64,000 nucleotides of DNA from Anadara kagoshimensis (GCA_021292105.1 CM037870.1:18407087-18471086); one strand, 5' to 3'; counted from the stretch's first letter, positions 1 through 20,860 are shown. The notes: generated by a model from the letters alone, not told the origin. Made by a program: numbers and translations.

Positions 1-2840
1 TGTAAACTTTGTTGATTTTGTTCTTTCCATGATACACAGAACACTCTCTGTAAAGCATTAACTACTTGTTCTTCACTGGCTTCTGATCCTATACTTGTCT
101 CCTACAATACATATATAACACGCGAGATAATCAATGCTAACAATTTGTTAATACATGTACATATTAAATACAGTCCACCCTACCTTAAAGGCCATCTCTA
201 TGTAAAGGTAACCTGCTTATAAAGGCCAATAGAAATGTATCCCGATTGTTCTTCATGCATATTATTTGAACCTGTATATAAAGACCACCTGCCCATAAAT
301 CACTTTTACTGATTCCATTGGGTGGCATTTATAGACAGGTTTGACTATGCTTTTAGACAAGATTCCAGTCTATTACTATGTTTTATATTATTGTACATGT
401 GCTAGTAGTATACATAATGCTAAAATCATGTGATTCGTATCACAGACTGCATGTGCCTGGTCGCAAAAGTTTATGTATATGTACAGAATAAAACATAGTA
501 AAATACATATCACCAATATAAAACTAAATCCCTCTATCTCTAGTTTTCACTGGTTTTTTTTAAATTCTAAGAGACCAAATTGGGAAAATTAAATTATCTT
601 TCCACAGGAGAAACTTCCTTTATTCAGAACACGTAGTAATTTGAGGCAAACAAAATCTTTGATGTCATACATAAACATTCACTAATCTCTTCCAAACGTT
701 TAATAGCAAATAACAGGCATAAACTTGACAATTTTTAAGTCATGTTGGGAATAAAACAAAAAGTTTGCCATACAAAATGTTCTTACCCTTCTTCTCTTTA
801 TTTCATATTTCATTTCAGCTTCATCAATATCCATTGTTTCTATCCCGGAATCCACATCCATCTGGGACTGAAAACTGTCAAAAAAATAATACTGTTAGTA
901 CAGATTTCAGTTATGAGCTAACTCATGTGTGATTCATGTATTATAATACTTTTTCTAAGAATTTGATAATTGAGAAGTCTTTCTGGGCATTTTAGGAAAC
1001 CTTCCTCTGAATATAATTGGGATAAATTAATAGAATCCAAATTTTGGAAAAATGAAAAAATCAAATACTCCGACTTACTAATATGTAATCTTTTAACAAA
1101 ACTATGTGTACCACTTTGTTTCATTTTACTTTCAAATGAGTTGATCCCTTGCACATTACCCGACCATAAGTGTAAATGCAGGTTACCATACTATAAAGAT
1201 ATACAAGCTTAACCAAAATTATGGGGGTTTGTCACTTTAAATGTAAATGTCAAAATCTGACTGAATGGATAGTGGAGATGAATCAAAGTTTATATTTAAT
1301 TACCTGTATATCCTTCCTTACACAATAAATGTGCAGCCAAAAATAATGGTTTGTTTTGTGTGGCAATAATCAATCAAACTAAGTTTAAAATCACAGACTT
1401 AATTCTTCACTTACTTTTTCTCAGAACATTCAGAATCAATGTCCATGCTCTGCTGTGATTCAGGTGTGACTGCATCAACACTCAAACTACCTGTAACATT
1501 GAAGAAATAATTATTTTAAAAAAAATTCAAATTGAATTAAACAGCAGAGCAAAAGGAAACAATCCTGCTATGAAACAAGAAGTGGGTTGAACAGACGGAT
1601 GAGCATACAGGAGGGTGGACATAACTCCAAATTTAATATACCGGTATCCCTGTTTTCCAAAGGCACAGGATAATATCTCTTTTTTTAAAAGACACAGGTT
1701 AACACGACAAAATTGAAAATTACTTATTTCATTAAAAACAACACAATAAAAATCTTGAATAAACAATTCCTTACTTTGGATGGCCATTGGAAAAATATTT
1801 CAACCTTGTCATTCTAAAAACCTTACATGCTTTATTGTCCTTGCAATATGATTTTGTCTTGATTTAGGAATTAAAACATTGCACTTAAACAATTCTGGAC
1901 TTGAAACAACCAAGAGGCAGATTTTTTGACACCTTGCAAAGTAACGTTATAGTACTGTGCATGCTGCACCAAGTAGTGTGACCTGGCATTAGAAAAAGTC
2001 TAAATTTTATTAAATGTACTTTTTTTTTTAATTTTAGCATTACATTTTAGAAATTTATCTAGAATCAAGGATGATGTCTAAGGAATTTACCACATAAAAC
2101 CAAGTGTGAATAAAATTGTGGTCAGTACAAGTGGCCAAGTGCTTTATCTGAGATCTTAAAAGGGTATTACTTACTAGGCGGAGTTCTAAAAGACTGTGAT
2201 GATTGTGAAGATGGAGTCTGACTCAATGTTGACATCTGGCTGGAACTATCTGTTCTGACTGGTGCTGAAGGACCGCTGCCATCATTGGATTGTGATTGAC
2301 TTGGACTTTGATTCTGAACTGGTGGCGATGACGATGATGATGCCTCTGGTGGACTAGACTGGTTCCCGGCTAATCTTGCTAACCGTCTTCTTCTTATCTA
2401 GATTTCAAACAAATAAAATATTTAAATTATTTGTAGACAAGATTCAGAATCTTTTAGGAAAGAGATGCGTTTGAAGTACAAAAGTGAATGTTACATGGTC
2501 TATAGTCTGTTGGTGTCATGATGTGGCTATACCTGGCTATGAGCAAACAATTGTAAAGTTGCGACATTTATATGATAAAAGTTTTCTACCAAAAATATTT
2601 CAGGTAAAGGGCAAGTCTGGGCTTTGAAATCCAAATATACATTTACTGTCAAAAACATTATTATTTTTTCATCATTATCATGCTAAGCAAATGCTTGATT
2701 AGAACCAGGCACATGGCCATATGAATGTGAGTAACAAAACAATGACATTGTTTTTTTCAGCTGTGAAGATGACAACCAGTTTTCTACAAAAAATGTTTCA
2801 TTGTAAAATTTCATACCTCATCTGGCGTTAACTCGCTCAT
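1..2840 (-). CDS. UBE4B: Ubiquitin conjugation factor E4 B, N-terminal part (5 exons, runs off the window)
   Basis: UBE4B is a U-box E3/E4 enzyme that extends ubiquitin chains and works with the VCP/p97 segregase in the cytosol and nucleus. Coding exons, read right to left: 2840-2817, 2397-2175, 1490-1415, 874-787 and 101-1. All have GT donors and AG acceptors, and phases join (0, 1, 2, 0). The first residues read MSELTPDE followed by IRRRRLARLAG, which matches the family's conserved start. A Ser/Pro/Gln-rich stretch follows, then QSQMDVDSGIETMDIDE in exon 4, and exon 5 reads SEEQVVNALQRVFCVSWKE, the start of the conserved N-terminal region. About 170 of roughly 1,200-1,300 residues are present; the Ufd2 core and U-box lie outside the window. 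The start at 2840 is preceded in frame by a stop (2873-2871). It is divergently placed to SLC35E2. Confidence 0.93.
171..346 (+). mobile_element. Tc1/mariner-like MITE of the 179-bp family
   Basis: Begins CAGTCCACCCTACCTT after TA and ends GACAGGTTTGACTA. Internal TTATAAAGGCCAATAG and GTATATAAAGACCACC match the 34849 copy. It lies in the last UBE4B intron of the window. Confidence 0.75.
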
Positions 2841-3488
2841 GTTTGTAATGAAAGTTTTCAGTTGATTGAACTATATAAACTGAAGACGAATGGACAAAAG
2901 TGTTTGTGTTTTTGTTTCCAGCATTACAGCACTTGTTTGGGAGCTGCCATTGCATATGACGTCAGTAGATTTAAAACGGAAGAAGAAAAAAAATCCCTTG
3001 AAGAATCGTCGTCTTCAAAGTGATTTTTTTCGAAACGAGTTACGTCCCTTGAAATGCAGTAAGAAACATGAAAAATATGTTATTTTTCTTTGTGAATTTC
3101 GCAACGATGAAACTTTTTAAATTCTTTTCTTTAAGCAAGACCTAATCAAACTATTCAGATAGCAGCCATACGCTCTATAAACAACATAAAAACGTACATT
3201 CATGCATTTAGTTAAGTACGTATAAATGCGGTTTAAATTGAAAAATAAAGAAGTGTAGCACAATATGGGATATACATTTAGTTTTTAAACCAACGTTTGA
3301 CGGTGTACAACTTGGGTATCAACCTTGCAAATATGAATGATAAATTTATTTATTAAAAAAAATAAAAAAAATTTAAATCATGATTATTAGTATAGTTATG
3401 AAAACTAGAATCCCGACTGAATATAAGGAAACAACACGTGAAACAACTATGTTCCTTTCACACAATTTTGATTACACACGTGACGGTT

Positions 3489-3645
3489 GTAGCTAGCTAA
3501 ACAGGAGGTGCTTACCCTTCCGGAGCACCCGGTCTCACTTCCCTGGTGGAAGTTCACGTGTCCAACCTAACTTGTCAGTTCCAAAGTTTTTACTTTGCTT
3601 CTGGATTGTGATTCGGGCATGGATAAGTATGTTTGTTTTTGACAT
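3489..3645 (+). repeat. Tail repeat, copy 1 (family of the RT element near 63 kb)
   Basis: The stretch containing AGGTGCTTACCCTTCCGGAG and then CTCACTTCCCTGGTGGAAGT recurs at 8531-8680, 59765-59900, and in opposite orientation near 62380-62440 and 63745-63835. In the 59-kb and 62-64-kb copies it adjoins decayed reverse-transcriptase coding sequence, so it is probably the 3' tail of that element. Confidence 0.7.
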
Positions 3646-4814
3646 ATACATGTAGAAATCTGTAAATTGTCGTCAGCCCCTCATCAACTACGCATGTTTA
3701 CGCATTTTTTTCTGCCATTGACATAAATCTCAAATAATAATTGTCTTTTTCCCGTCATTTTGGAAGAGTTACGTTGATACTCATCAGATTTTGAGAAAAA
3801 ATATCAAATGATTATATTCTTTCCGAAAGAAAGAGGCCTAATTTCCAAAATCATTCTTTTACGAAGATTTTCCTTAACCAGTAACTTATTAAACCTGGCA
3901 AAATTTGAATCAATATTTAGAATTTTGTTCATTTTAAGACATTGACTAGTATTCAGGAATTTAAAGTGACATTGAAGATCATTTCAGCTTAAAATATTTT
4001 GTAATTAATGTTCAAGTTAAAATCATAGTAGTTCAAAAATAACTTCCAAAAATTGTTAAATTTTAAGTTGAGAAAAACTTAATTAAATTGACAACTAGAT
4101 GAAATTTTATTCCAAACAATTCATTAAAGTTTACCGTGTAGAATTTTGTTCTAATTTAATTTTTCATACAGTAGTGATATTTTCTTAAAGGATATTACAG
4201 TAACTCGAAAAAAGTCCCTAATCATCTTGCTACACTTTGCAGGAATGATCATAATTTTCAAAGCGTGTGAAAGACGTTGATTATGTTGCCAGCAGAACGT
4301 GTACGCTGGCACCTGTCAAGATAAATAATTACAGAAAATACAAAAATAAGAAAATCCAAGGTGAATTTCATCAACCGCATAAATGTACTCAAGTTAATCG
4401 TAGTCATAAACTATGTCAAATTCTCGTCCAACAATATTTTACAGGGCTGTTGAAAATCAACCCCACCTTTTTTGCATGAACCTGGTGTGATAAAAACCTT
4501 ATGAACTATCTTATATGTTGAGCCTTGTCTCGTATCATATCTCCAATTGTTGAGATTTACTTTGTAATCTGCATCTCATATTTTTGTAAGTTTTGGATTT
4601 AAGGCATGTAGTTGTGATTTACTGACAATGAGATGTCCATACATGATTTACATCAACTTGATTGTTGGCACTGCCTATGTTGAGCAAAGATAACTGGTCA
4701 ACTCGCCCCTAACCAACTTGCCTCTACCAACTCGCCCCCCTTGACTTTGCCAACTTGCCCCCTCAATATCAGAATCGATGGTAAGGTGATTAGTAAAAAG
4801 ATACTTGGTTGATA

Positions 4815-5050
4815 ACAACACTTCTCACCACTTGGGTTCAAATCCTGCTTAGCATTTTCTATTGTAAAAATGCGTCAAGTTTGCTTGTCAAACTGTGTCA
4901 GTATTTTTTAGGTTACTCCATTTTCCTCACTATCTCGGACATGACTGCCTTGGTAAATGAATTGGGGACAAAATCTTGGTGGGGTGTAAATCTAAAATCT
5001 CAAAAGTACCCACCCGTCATTTTATATTTTTGCACATTGGGGAAACTTGT
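4815..5050 (+). mobile_element. SINE-like fragment
   Basis: A diverged copy of the SINE family that is common in this window. It has the sentence-like order: GGTTCAAATCCTGCTTAGC, then a gap, then GGTTACTCCATTTTCCTCAC, then ACATGACTGCCTTGG. Compare the better preserved copies at 9236-9515 and 49375-49605. Confidence 0.5.
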
Positions 5051-5096
5051 CTAGTTTTTTATGTATAACACATCATCTGGCTAATAATAGTGTTTG

Positions 5097-5097
<1 letters not shown>

Positions 5098-5147
<50 letters not shown>

Positions 5148-5155
5148 TATTATGT

Positions 5156-5197
<42 letters not shown>
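5098..5197. repeat. (AT)n and (GT)n dinucleotide microsatellites
   Basis: A pure AT run of about 40 bp (5098-5140) is followed after a short spacer by a GT run of about 40 bp (5156-5197). They lie upstream of the SLC35E2 exon acceptor at 5300. Open frames here are artefacts of the repeats. Confidence 0.95.
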
Positions 5198-5202
<5 letters not shown>

Positions 5203-5392
5203 CTGGGGAGGGACTCTTGAACAGGCACATATTGAAAAAAAAACTTGTATAATTGTCCTTTTTTCAGAAAATAATAGAAGTAGTGTTTTTTTAATTTCAG
5301 AGACTGATGGTACTTGCCACTCATCAGATTTAAACTTATCGCTATGGATACAACACCATTCCTTCTGAGTATATATTGAGTAATCAGTAAAG

Positions 5393-12501
<7,109 letters not shown>

Positions 12502-12661
12502 TCCAGACTAGCTAGTTAATAATAAGTTCATACAGATTGGAACCTGTCAAAACTGAACCCATTTTGGACTGATGAGTTGGTCTAATCGAATGATATTGTA
12601 AACTGGAAAATTTTAGTGGTAGTTTTATTTAGCACTTTTTGTGGTCTGGTGTTTCTGTTAA

Positions 12662-13449
12662 AATAAAACTTTGCTTAATTTAGTAAATGTGTATAAGTAA
12701 CTTGATTTGCACACAAAACATTAGTGCACTTAAAATAAAACTGCATCACTTGATGGTGGGACTTAATTTTACCTGAATTGTGATTGATAAAATACAATCA
12801 ACTTTGATTAAAGGTTTCAGAAAAATAGGAGGGTGTTCTATTCAATCAAAGCTCTATGAAAATTTGTTCAAAAATGTATACCCAAGTGTTTGATGGTAAA
12901 AACACCCCTTCAAAGTAAAAAAAAAATGGTCCAAATTTTTTATGGATGATGGTTTAAACACTCTTCAAAGTCTTTGATTATTGTTTTTGATGGTCTTTGA
13001 TAAAAAGTTTTAGATCAGATTTTTTAATGGTCTAAATGCCATTCAAATTGTGATTGATTGAAGTTTTTGATGATGTAAGCCTAAGATTTCAGTTTACAGG
13101 TGGTTCTTTTTTGACAGGTTGCACTTTACTTGACGACAAGAAGTTTTATATGACATATCAGTACATGTACATTCTATAATGACAGAGATACATGTAAAGT
13201 TGATTTTCATTATGCCATGTATAATCTGCTATTTGATTTGGATCAAGTCATGCTAGTTTTCTATCATGGATTGCTGGTCTTGATTGTAAACCTGTGGACA
13301 ATGTTCTACTGTGAATTTAAGAATTATGTATCATGTCTTTAAAATACTTGGGTAATACATGTACTTGAATTATAAAAATTAAATTAAAAAGACTATACCA
13401 TATATTGTACCTTATGGGTGTTGGTTTTCCTTCATCACCTATGAATAAA
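12662..13449 (+). terminator. Candidate polyadenylation signals of SLC35E2
   Basis: AATAAA hexamers occur at 12662-12667, 12734-12739 and 13444-13449, downstream of the SLC35E2 stop at 12501. Which one is used cannot be decided from sequence. Confidence 0.45.
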
Positions 13450-15384
13450 TTGAAAATATGTTTTTGTATAAATTGTGCAGTTTGAATAAAATTACCAGTA
13501 ATATAGTTATCAGATTTCAGTTTTAGAAAAATTATTTTGCCTCAAAATCCAGGGTAAATTGACCAATTGACTTAATTAAACTAACAACAAATGTTGATTT
13601 TGTCAGAAATGAAACAGAAATCAATTACAATATTCAAGGCTAAAGGCCAAAGAAAACCAATGATGATATCAGATTTGATGTAACCATTTTATCAACTTAT
13701 ACATTTGGGTTCATTTTCATGGGTTATTCACTGTGGAAAGTATGCATGCCAACAACAATCAACCTAATACATTGCAGAAATATTTTTTTTGCATTATATT
13801 TGTAAAAATATAAGTATTTATTGGTGCTAGACTCACAATTGTTGGGTACATTGTATTTCGAAGTGGGAAGAATTAAGGCAAAAACTATTAAAATAATCAA
13901 TACTCATCTTCCTCTTGGTAATACTTCTTTTTTCTAAATTCTATTCTACTGTATAATGAAGTCTTGTTAAAAAATTAAAATTAATGTGGAAATTTAAAAT
14001 ACTGGTATTCGTTGTAAATTCAAAACATTTGGTGAAATTCAAAATATTTTATGAAAATTTTGAAATACAAGTACATGTATTTGGTAAAAATTTTGAATAT
14101 TGTTGAACTTCAAAATACATGCACTGGCATTTGATATTTGTAAAAATAAAATACATTGGACCCTTTCTAAATCTGAATACCTAATGAAGTAAAGACATTT
14201 ATAAGTCAGGTATCTGGTTTACACAGAATAATTTAACAAAAATATACATGTATCAATGGTGTGTCTTAAGAATTTTGTTCAATTTATTGCAGGTCTTAAG
14301 TTCAGGTTTACTCATTGTTCTATTTTCACAGGATTCTCTGTATTTTGTATAGTTTTTAAATGTCTCATTGATTCTTATATCATCTACCAATAATCAGATG
14401 ACTCAGATATTTGAAAGACATAAAATATTCATTATGTCTTTTCGAAGGGTGCTGTAATGATCAGACTTATACTTATGTATATCTTAATTTCAGAATCTTG
14501 ATTCAGCTGTTAAACACCATTACTCCACTCCACTGGGAATATTTAAGAGACCTACATGTAAAATATTTCATTATGCCTTCTTATAGGGTGCTGTATTGTT
14601 AAAAAGTGTACTTTTATCTTCATTTAGCTTTATTACAATAAATTATTTTTTACAAATTTAATTCCAGGGTGTCGTTGTGGTTTCACCAAAAAATGTACTG
14701 CATTTCAGAACTGATATTTTTAATTGTTAAGCTGAATTTTGAGCTTGGCACTTATTGCCCTACCTGTTCATGTACAAATCCAGTCTGTTGAAACTGATGC
14801 TTTAGTCACATCATAAATTATTCAGATTTTTGGCTGGTTAAACAGCCCATTTATCCTGTTAAATATGTGTTGTGAGCAGCAGTCTTAAGTGTATCTTTAT
14901 CTTTCACAAGGGCTGTGTAACCGACCAAAAATATTGCAATGTATGTCTTATAATGTATGTGTCACCCTTTTTGCCATGTTTGTTTACCATAATCAGATGA
15001 GGAAGGTCTACCACCTGGATGTAAGAGTTACTTCCCTTATACTGCTAAACATCTGGTTTGTTTATTTTATGCTGGCAGATTTATGATAATAGTTCCATTA
15101 CCCTGGTACACTGACAATCACTATGTTAGGAATTGTAACAATCGCTATGTGAAGAATTTCTTTGAAAGATATCGGTGGTTTCAATGATAAAATTGTTTGA
15201 TCATCAGCAGTGCTTCTGGGATTTTTTTTGAGTAGCCGCTTTTCAGAACTGATGCCCCTTAACATAATTATGTACACAAGGTTGTGAATAAAATAAAGTG
15301 CTTGTTGACAAATAAATACTGTAAATCAGAAAAATTTTCACATTTGTTTTACATATATAATTATACATACATGTACAGAGTTTT

Positions 15385-15508
15385 ACATGTTGAAATCCAT
15401 ATCATATGCCATATCTGACAGACACCCTCATATCAGACCGAGGGCTTTAGCCCAAGGTTTGATATTAGTCAAGGTCTGATATGACATATGATATGGACTT
15501 CACCATGT
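15385..15508. mobile_element. Fold-back MITE, 124 bp
   Basis: A 35-bp arm (15385-15419) is the reverse complement of 15474-15508 with four mismatches; both contain ATCCATATCATATG or its near-complement. The loop holds a second small inverted repeat around CGAGGGCTTTAGCCCAAGG. No coding capacity. Confidence 0.75.
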
Positions 15509-16479
15509 TTTATTCTGTTTATCATAAACTTAAACTTTTACCATTTAAAACAAATATACATGCATTGCAGACATTTTTCCAGAATATCACACAAAATTCA
15601 ACTTAGCGGCAGTATTAGTCTAGCATGCATACATCGAAATAATTCCATTCACTTAATATTCCTCCTCGGGCGAACCTTTTTAAGGCGTGAAATGAAATTC
15701 CCTTTTGATAATTTCAACATTAATTTCAACACATATCTGAAATCATGCAAAAATCAAATTTTGGCTACTCAACTTATCAAGCTAATCCATTTTTGCATAA
15801 CTGGTCCCGGGTTTAGTCAATATGGCTTATAACATGTATGTTAATCATGGTCTAAATTTTAAGTTTGAGGCTTTAATAATGAGTTTTTATTTTATTCTTC
15901 ATTGATCATCATTAGAATGTACACTTATATTCACTTACATACATGTATAGAATGATTTTGATAAAAGTGCTATAGCTGAATGATCAAGGGTACACTCATC
16001 TTTTAAATTTATAGACCCGTTTCTAAAAATGGAATGCATTATGGTAAGGAGTTGTCTGTCCTAAATAGTTTATCCTCCTACACTGTTCAATATCTTTTGA
16101 CTTAACTTTGTATACATGATTATCAGGATATGACATTGTATGCATCAGAAGAGGAGGTAACTCTGTATTAATTTCTCAGAGTTATATCCCTTTGAAATTT
16201 TAATCATGTTTATTCCCATCATATTTCTCAAAGAGTTTTGCTGCTTTGAAATTTCAGTGATGTTTTTTGTGATTTTTACTAAAAGTTTTGATGGCAAAAA
16301 TATCATATCTTTACCAACAGTGTAGTGGCAATAATGTAAACGTACGTGTCTTGCTCCACCTAGCAACTGTTTTGTTTTACTCAACGCACAATACATGTAC
16401 TGCATTTCATTTTATGATTTGTTAAACATTAATGTAATGTAGATATTTATGTTAAATTTTTATATCTACATATACATTG

Positions 16480-16742
16480 TACATGTTACATACGCCTATT
16501 AGGTTCAGGAATAAAAAAAATATTAAAAAGTAATAATGCAAATTAAAGGCATTACATGTATAATGCCTTTAGAAAGGCGTAATAATGTAAAATGGAAGGC
16601 GTTATAATTCGAACTAAAAGGCGTAATAACGGGAAGTGAAAGGCGTTATTAAACCTTTATTTCGCGCTATAACGCCTTTATTTCATGTTATTACATCTTT
16701 TAATTTTTTCATTCATGAGCCTTATAGGCATTCGTAACATGT
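16480..16742. mobile_element. Fold-back element rich in GGCGTTAT/ATAACGCC
   Basis: Outer arms of about 60 bp (from TACATGTTACATACGCCTAT; complement at 16685-16742) are inverted with mismatches. Several AAGGCGTTATTA-type words lie in both orientations in the interior (16555-16680). No open frame. Family unknown. Confidence 0.7.
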
Positions 16743-16850
16743 TGTATGTGCAATGTGGTATATTTTTATTTTATTTTTCCTTTTAGGCCCTTGTTAGTAC
16801 ATGTAGTCTTATGTAGACATGTAGTCATTTCTAGTCCTGTGGAAATTTAA

Positions 16851-17055
16851 CAGGCCTGTCTAAAGTTTAACACTGAGCTTACGAACAGGAATCGACGCTC
16901 TGCTGTCGAGTGGTTGAGGTATAAATACCTAGTGGTCGAAAATCTGTCAAATGACTATAGATCACGTCTATCAAGATATATCTACTGAAGGGCAGAAATG
17001 AGCCGTCTATTCGGCAATAATTTGTTGGTGTAGTGTTAAACTTTCAACAGGTCTG
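16851..17055. mobile_element. MITE with 24-bp terminal inverted repeats
   Basis: The left end CAGGCCTGTCTAAAGTTTAA and right end (complement reads CAGACCTGTTGAAAGTTTAA) match at 21 of 24 positions. It lies between two direct copies of an unrelated flank of about 55-65 bp (16795-16850 and 17056-17120) with CTTATGTAGAC and TCTAGTCCTG blocks. Confidence 0.65.
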
Positions 17056-19796
17056 TACTGTACATGTAATCTTATGTAGACTTGTAGTTACATGTAATCT
17101 ATTTTCTAGTCCTGAGGAAATTTTACATGCATATATTTCATCTTAGTGGAATGGAATTTATAAGGCATTTCAAAAAATTATACAAAGAGCAGGGGGAATT
17201 TAAATGACTTATTTCAACTTGAGTTCTAATATTTATGGTCCAGCATGAGGCTGAAAGAGTTCTGGACCAAATATATTAGAATAAGGGTTAAGATTCTCCT
17301 ATTTGGCACCCCTATTAGTGATTGATTCTGATTTTTGCACCACAAAATGCATAAATTTCAATAAAATCCATTTGAACATGTTCTCAACCATCTATATACC
17401 TCTGATTTAATTGGTAAATCACGGTGGGGAAAAAGAGTGTGAAGGTTATCTTTCACAATGTTTTTTATGGATTTTTCAATTTTTGGATCTTGGGTGCAAG
17501 AAATTGTCTTCCTGCATGTTGCTTCTTCTTTCCAGACATATTGATTAAACTACATCGTCATGATCATGTACATGCTATTATGACAAACGCACAGATGTAA
17601 GAACGCACAGGTGTAAGAGAGAGAAAGAGTGTGTGTATGTGTGTGTGTTACATATATTGTGGTCTGTCTCAGAAAAAATTAGTGTAATTTAATCATTCAC
17701 ATTGTAAATTACAGGAAATAGTGTTAATTAAAAGTGTTAATTAAAAAAGTTTTTTTTTTTTGACAATCAACAATACATTTATATTTATTTTATGTGCATT
17801 GTAAATTAAGTATGAAAATCTAAAATTGTACATATATATATTATAGATGTATTATTTAATCTTGTCAAGGTTATCAAATAATTCTGTTTAATTGCGAAAC
17901 AACAAAAGCAATACTTCGCCATTCATTTGATTTGCATGTGGAATTATCCCCCAATAAATCCAGTACATCCAAAGTTCAAACTTTTTATTTACAATCTTTT
18001 GAATTTTTATTATAAAACGTGAGAATCTTGTAATGATGAATTAGCATAGCACTTAAAAATAGAATTGCCAATGATGCCACTGTCAGTAATCCCCATTGTC
18101 TCGTCGGCATCAAGGGAAACAAATGAGTGATGTCATGAGAGAAAGATTGCACATGGACAAATTTTAATGAATTTATTTTGAAGATTACCATAACCCTTCT
18201 ATGTTTCCTAATGGATTTTAATAGTTTCATTCTTAAGTGTCTTAAAATTAAAGGAAATTTAAAAATTGCACAATAAATTCCATTGAGTACAAAATTGCAT
18301 CAATTTATCTTTTCGCATAAAAACAGCATTAGATAGGAAGTGGCCTTGAACTTTGACCCTTGACATTTCTAATTATAAGTAGGGTGAGATAATCATGATA
18401 ATCAGTAGCTAGGTTTCAACCAAATCAAAATTGTTGGTCGCCAAATTTCTAAAACTTGTGAAAACATAGTTTTTGTTAATTTATTTTTTCATAAAATTGC
18501 TTAAATAAATAACTTTTTGAAAGAATTTCCTATGAATTAGTAGCCAATGGCAGTGTTGGCTACGAGGAATTGAATCATTGTAGTATTGGATGTGAATCGG
18601 TTTTTTGTGCTGGTTGTGTTTTGTTTTTCTTGATATTTTATATAAAAGGATTGATTTATTTTATTTATTGTTTCTACTTAAGTGAGAATTTGGTTTAGGA
18701 ATTGACATATCACCGGTCACGCCCACAATGTTCCGACAAAAGACCAGCATGCTTGAATTACACACATAAAGAATGAAATCTCTGCCAGATATTGTGCCAT
18801 TTAATGACGTCATTGACACTAGTATGTCATTAGTGGCAGTGACACTGATTTGATACCATGATGACTTCCAGTGTTGTAACATCAAGGCATGGCCGGGGAT
18901 ATGTCAATTAAACTATAAAACAGCAGTCTTCATTGGCCAGTGGTGTATATACAAAAAAAATGTATATGCATTTTTTCAGGTTTTTTGTTAAACAATACAT
19001 TTAAATGTTACTATCTGTTTACATCTCTCTGAGAATTTAAAAAATAAGAAATAGCAAGCACTTCTCGGGATTTCAAATAGGCCTGGGCAAAAAAACTACC
19101 ATTTGTCTACGTACATATACTTGCATGAGCAGGGTTATTGCCAAAAATGTATACTGGTACTTGAAATTGTATAATTTGTGTATGTAAGCAGATGAGCATG
19201 AAGGGTCATAATTGGGCCTCTTGTTTTTGACGAGACATGTATATCTAATAATTCCCAAAGTATTAACTATTGATTGATGTTATCGTGTGAAAATAAGAAA
19301 TATTTATAAGTTGATAATACATGCACCATGTGATGTCATTGACAAAATTAATATATACCGTTTTTCATTTAAATTATGACTGATATTAATTGTTGGATTT
19401 AAGAAATAACTCATAATTTATGTTTATATGTTATCTGGACCAATATGATAGTATAGGTAAACAACTTTGACCTGTCCGCCTGACCTTTCATTCAAATATT
19501 TATTAGGAACGAGTGCATTGATGCATAGGGATTATGTGGATTTTTGTCTACATATTGGGAACGCAAATTAAAGACCTCATATACACCTAATTAACTTCAA
19601 ATCCTACTATTACCTATTTACCGAATAGATCCATCTATGTGAATATTCCTATGAAAGGTCAAACGAACAGGTCAATGTTGTTTGCCTATATGAACATTTG
19701 TTTTAATACATTACATGCATTTAAGTGTTAAATATTTATTGAGTACATGTGGTCTATCTGTTTTACTGATCATGTCGTATAATTGCTGGGATTTAT

Positions 19797-20080
19797 TATG
19801 TCCCCAAAACGAAGCAGGGATCTGGGACTTAAGCGAAGCGGGGACATAAAGTGATTACTCTATTTCTTCCACAAACATTGTGTCTGGTACTTTTCTCAAA
19901 AACTATTGAACTGATCTTTATAAAACTTCACAGGAACAATCTTTGGGTGGAATAGATATGCCATTGGCAATACATATTTTGATCAAGCACATTGTTGGAA
20001 AAACATGGCTTCCTTATTTTTGGTTTGTTTGGAGGACACTTTCGAAATGGCATCCCATTTTAGTTATAAGTTCTTTATCT
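19797..20080 (+). repeat. TGTCCCC-hairpin repeat with ACTATTGAACTGATCTT core
   Basis: It begins with ATGTCCCC, complementary to GGGGACAT about 45 bp later. The following core, with AACTTCACAGGAACAATCTT and a later CACTTTCGAAATGGCATCCC, recurs at about 5690-5915, 27645-27870, 43850-44035 and 45085-45260. A dispersed family with at least five copies here; class uncertain, perhaps related to Helentron-type elements. Confidence 0.6.
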
Positions 20081-20860
20081 AGTCAACATCTCTTTTAGCT
20101 CTTTCTAATTTTATAGAATACTTTTAATAACGTTTTTTGTAGAATACATATTTATTTAAACATGAAGCAGGTCCAACTATTTAATGATGAATGAATCGAC
20201 TTACGACTCTATGTCTCATTTATTTATTTTTAGCTCACCTGAGTCTAAGATTCATATGATCGAGCTATTGCAATGGTTCATTGTGTGTTGTCATTGAACA
20301 TTTTAATCTTCTCCACGTAAACTATTGTATTGTGCCAAATTTGATGATATTTAGCATTCATTTGGGTGAAGGGTTTTCAGATTTGCCCAAAATGAAGGGG
20401 TTAGGTAGGTCTCCTTAAGATAAAAATAAAGATCAGAAATAGAGGAAATCTTTTCATTAATTTTGTTTATCAAGTGTAAGTGATAAGTGCTAAACCATTA
20501 AAATTTCATATCTTGCAGCCTTGCTTTAATTTCCATAAATCAAAGCTGTGGGGCTGTAAATGGGGAGACTGGTAGAGAGGCTTCTGTAAAAATCTTCTTT
20601 GATGAGCATACAATAGGTGCTTAGATGTTAAGGTGTTTCATCTTTATCTTTGGTTCTCATAATACTTTCCTATCATGCCTTGAGACAATTTAATATTGAA
20701 AATTAAGTGTTAATTACTACTCTGTATTGTGTTTTATTAATGATCATGTATGCCTCATTTAAATATTTTTAGCTCACCTGAGTCATCATGCCATGTGACA
20801 ATTTCTTTATATGTAATAGTTGTGTTTGTAATGAAATGCATCAAACTACCAAAAAATTAA

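Larger units (their letters stand above)
2841..5392. promoter_or_regulatory. Divergent intergenic region between UBE4B and SLC35E2
   Basis: About 2.55 kb separate two divergent start codons, so the promoters of both genes should lie here. The SLC35E2 start is preceded by a good acceptor at 5299-5300, so a non-coding first exon is expected upstream; I cannot place it. The stretch holds a tail-repeat copy (about 3489-3645), a short C-rich repeat of ACTCGCCCC type (4700-4765), a SINE-like piece (about 4815-5050) and two microsatellites. No clear TATA box or CpG island is visible. Core promoter elements are inferred from position only. Confidence 0.4.

Noticed and set aside
15488..15832. Plus-strand frame of 114 residues
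   Set aside because: It begins in the arm of a fold-back MITE, shows no recognisable domain, and its composition is that of AT-rich intergenic DNA.
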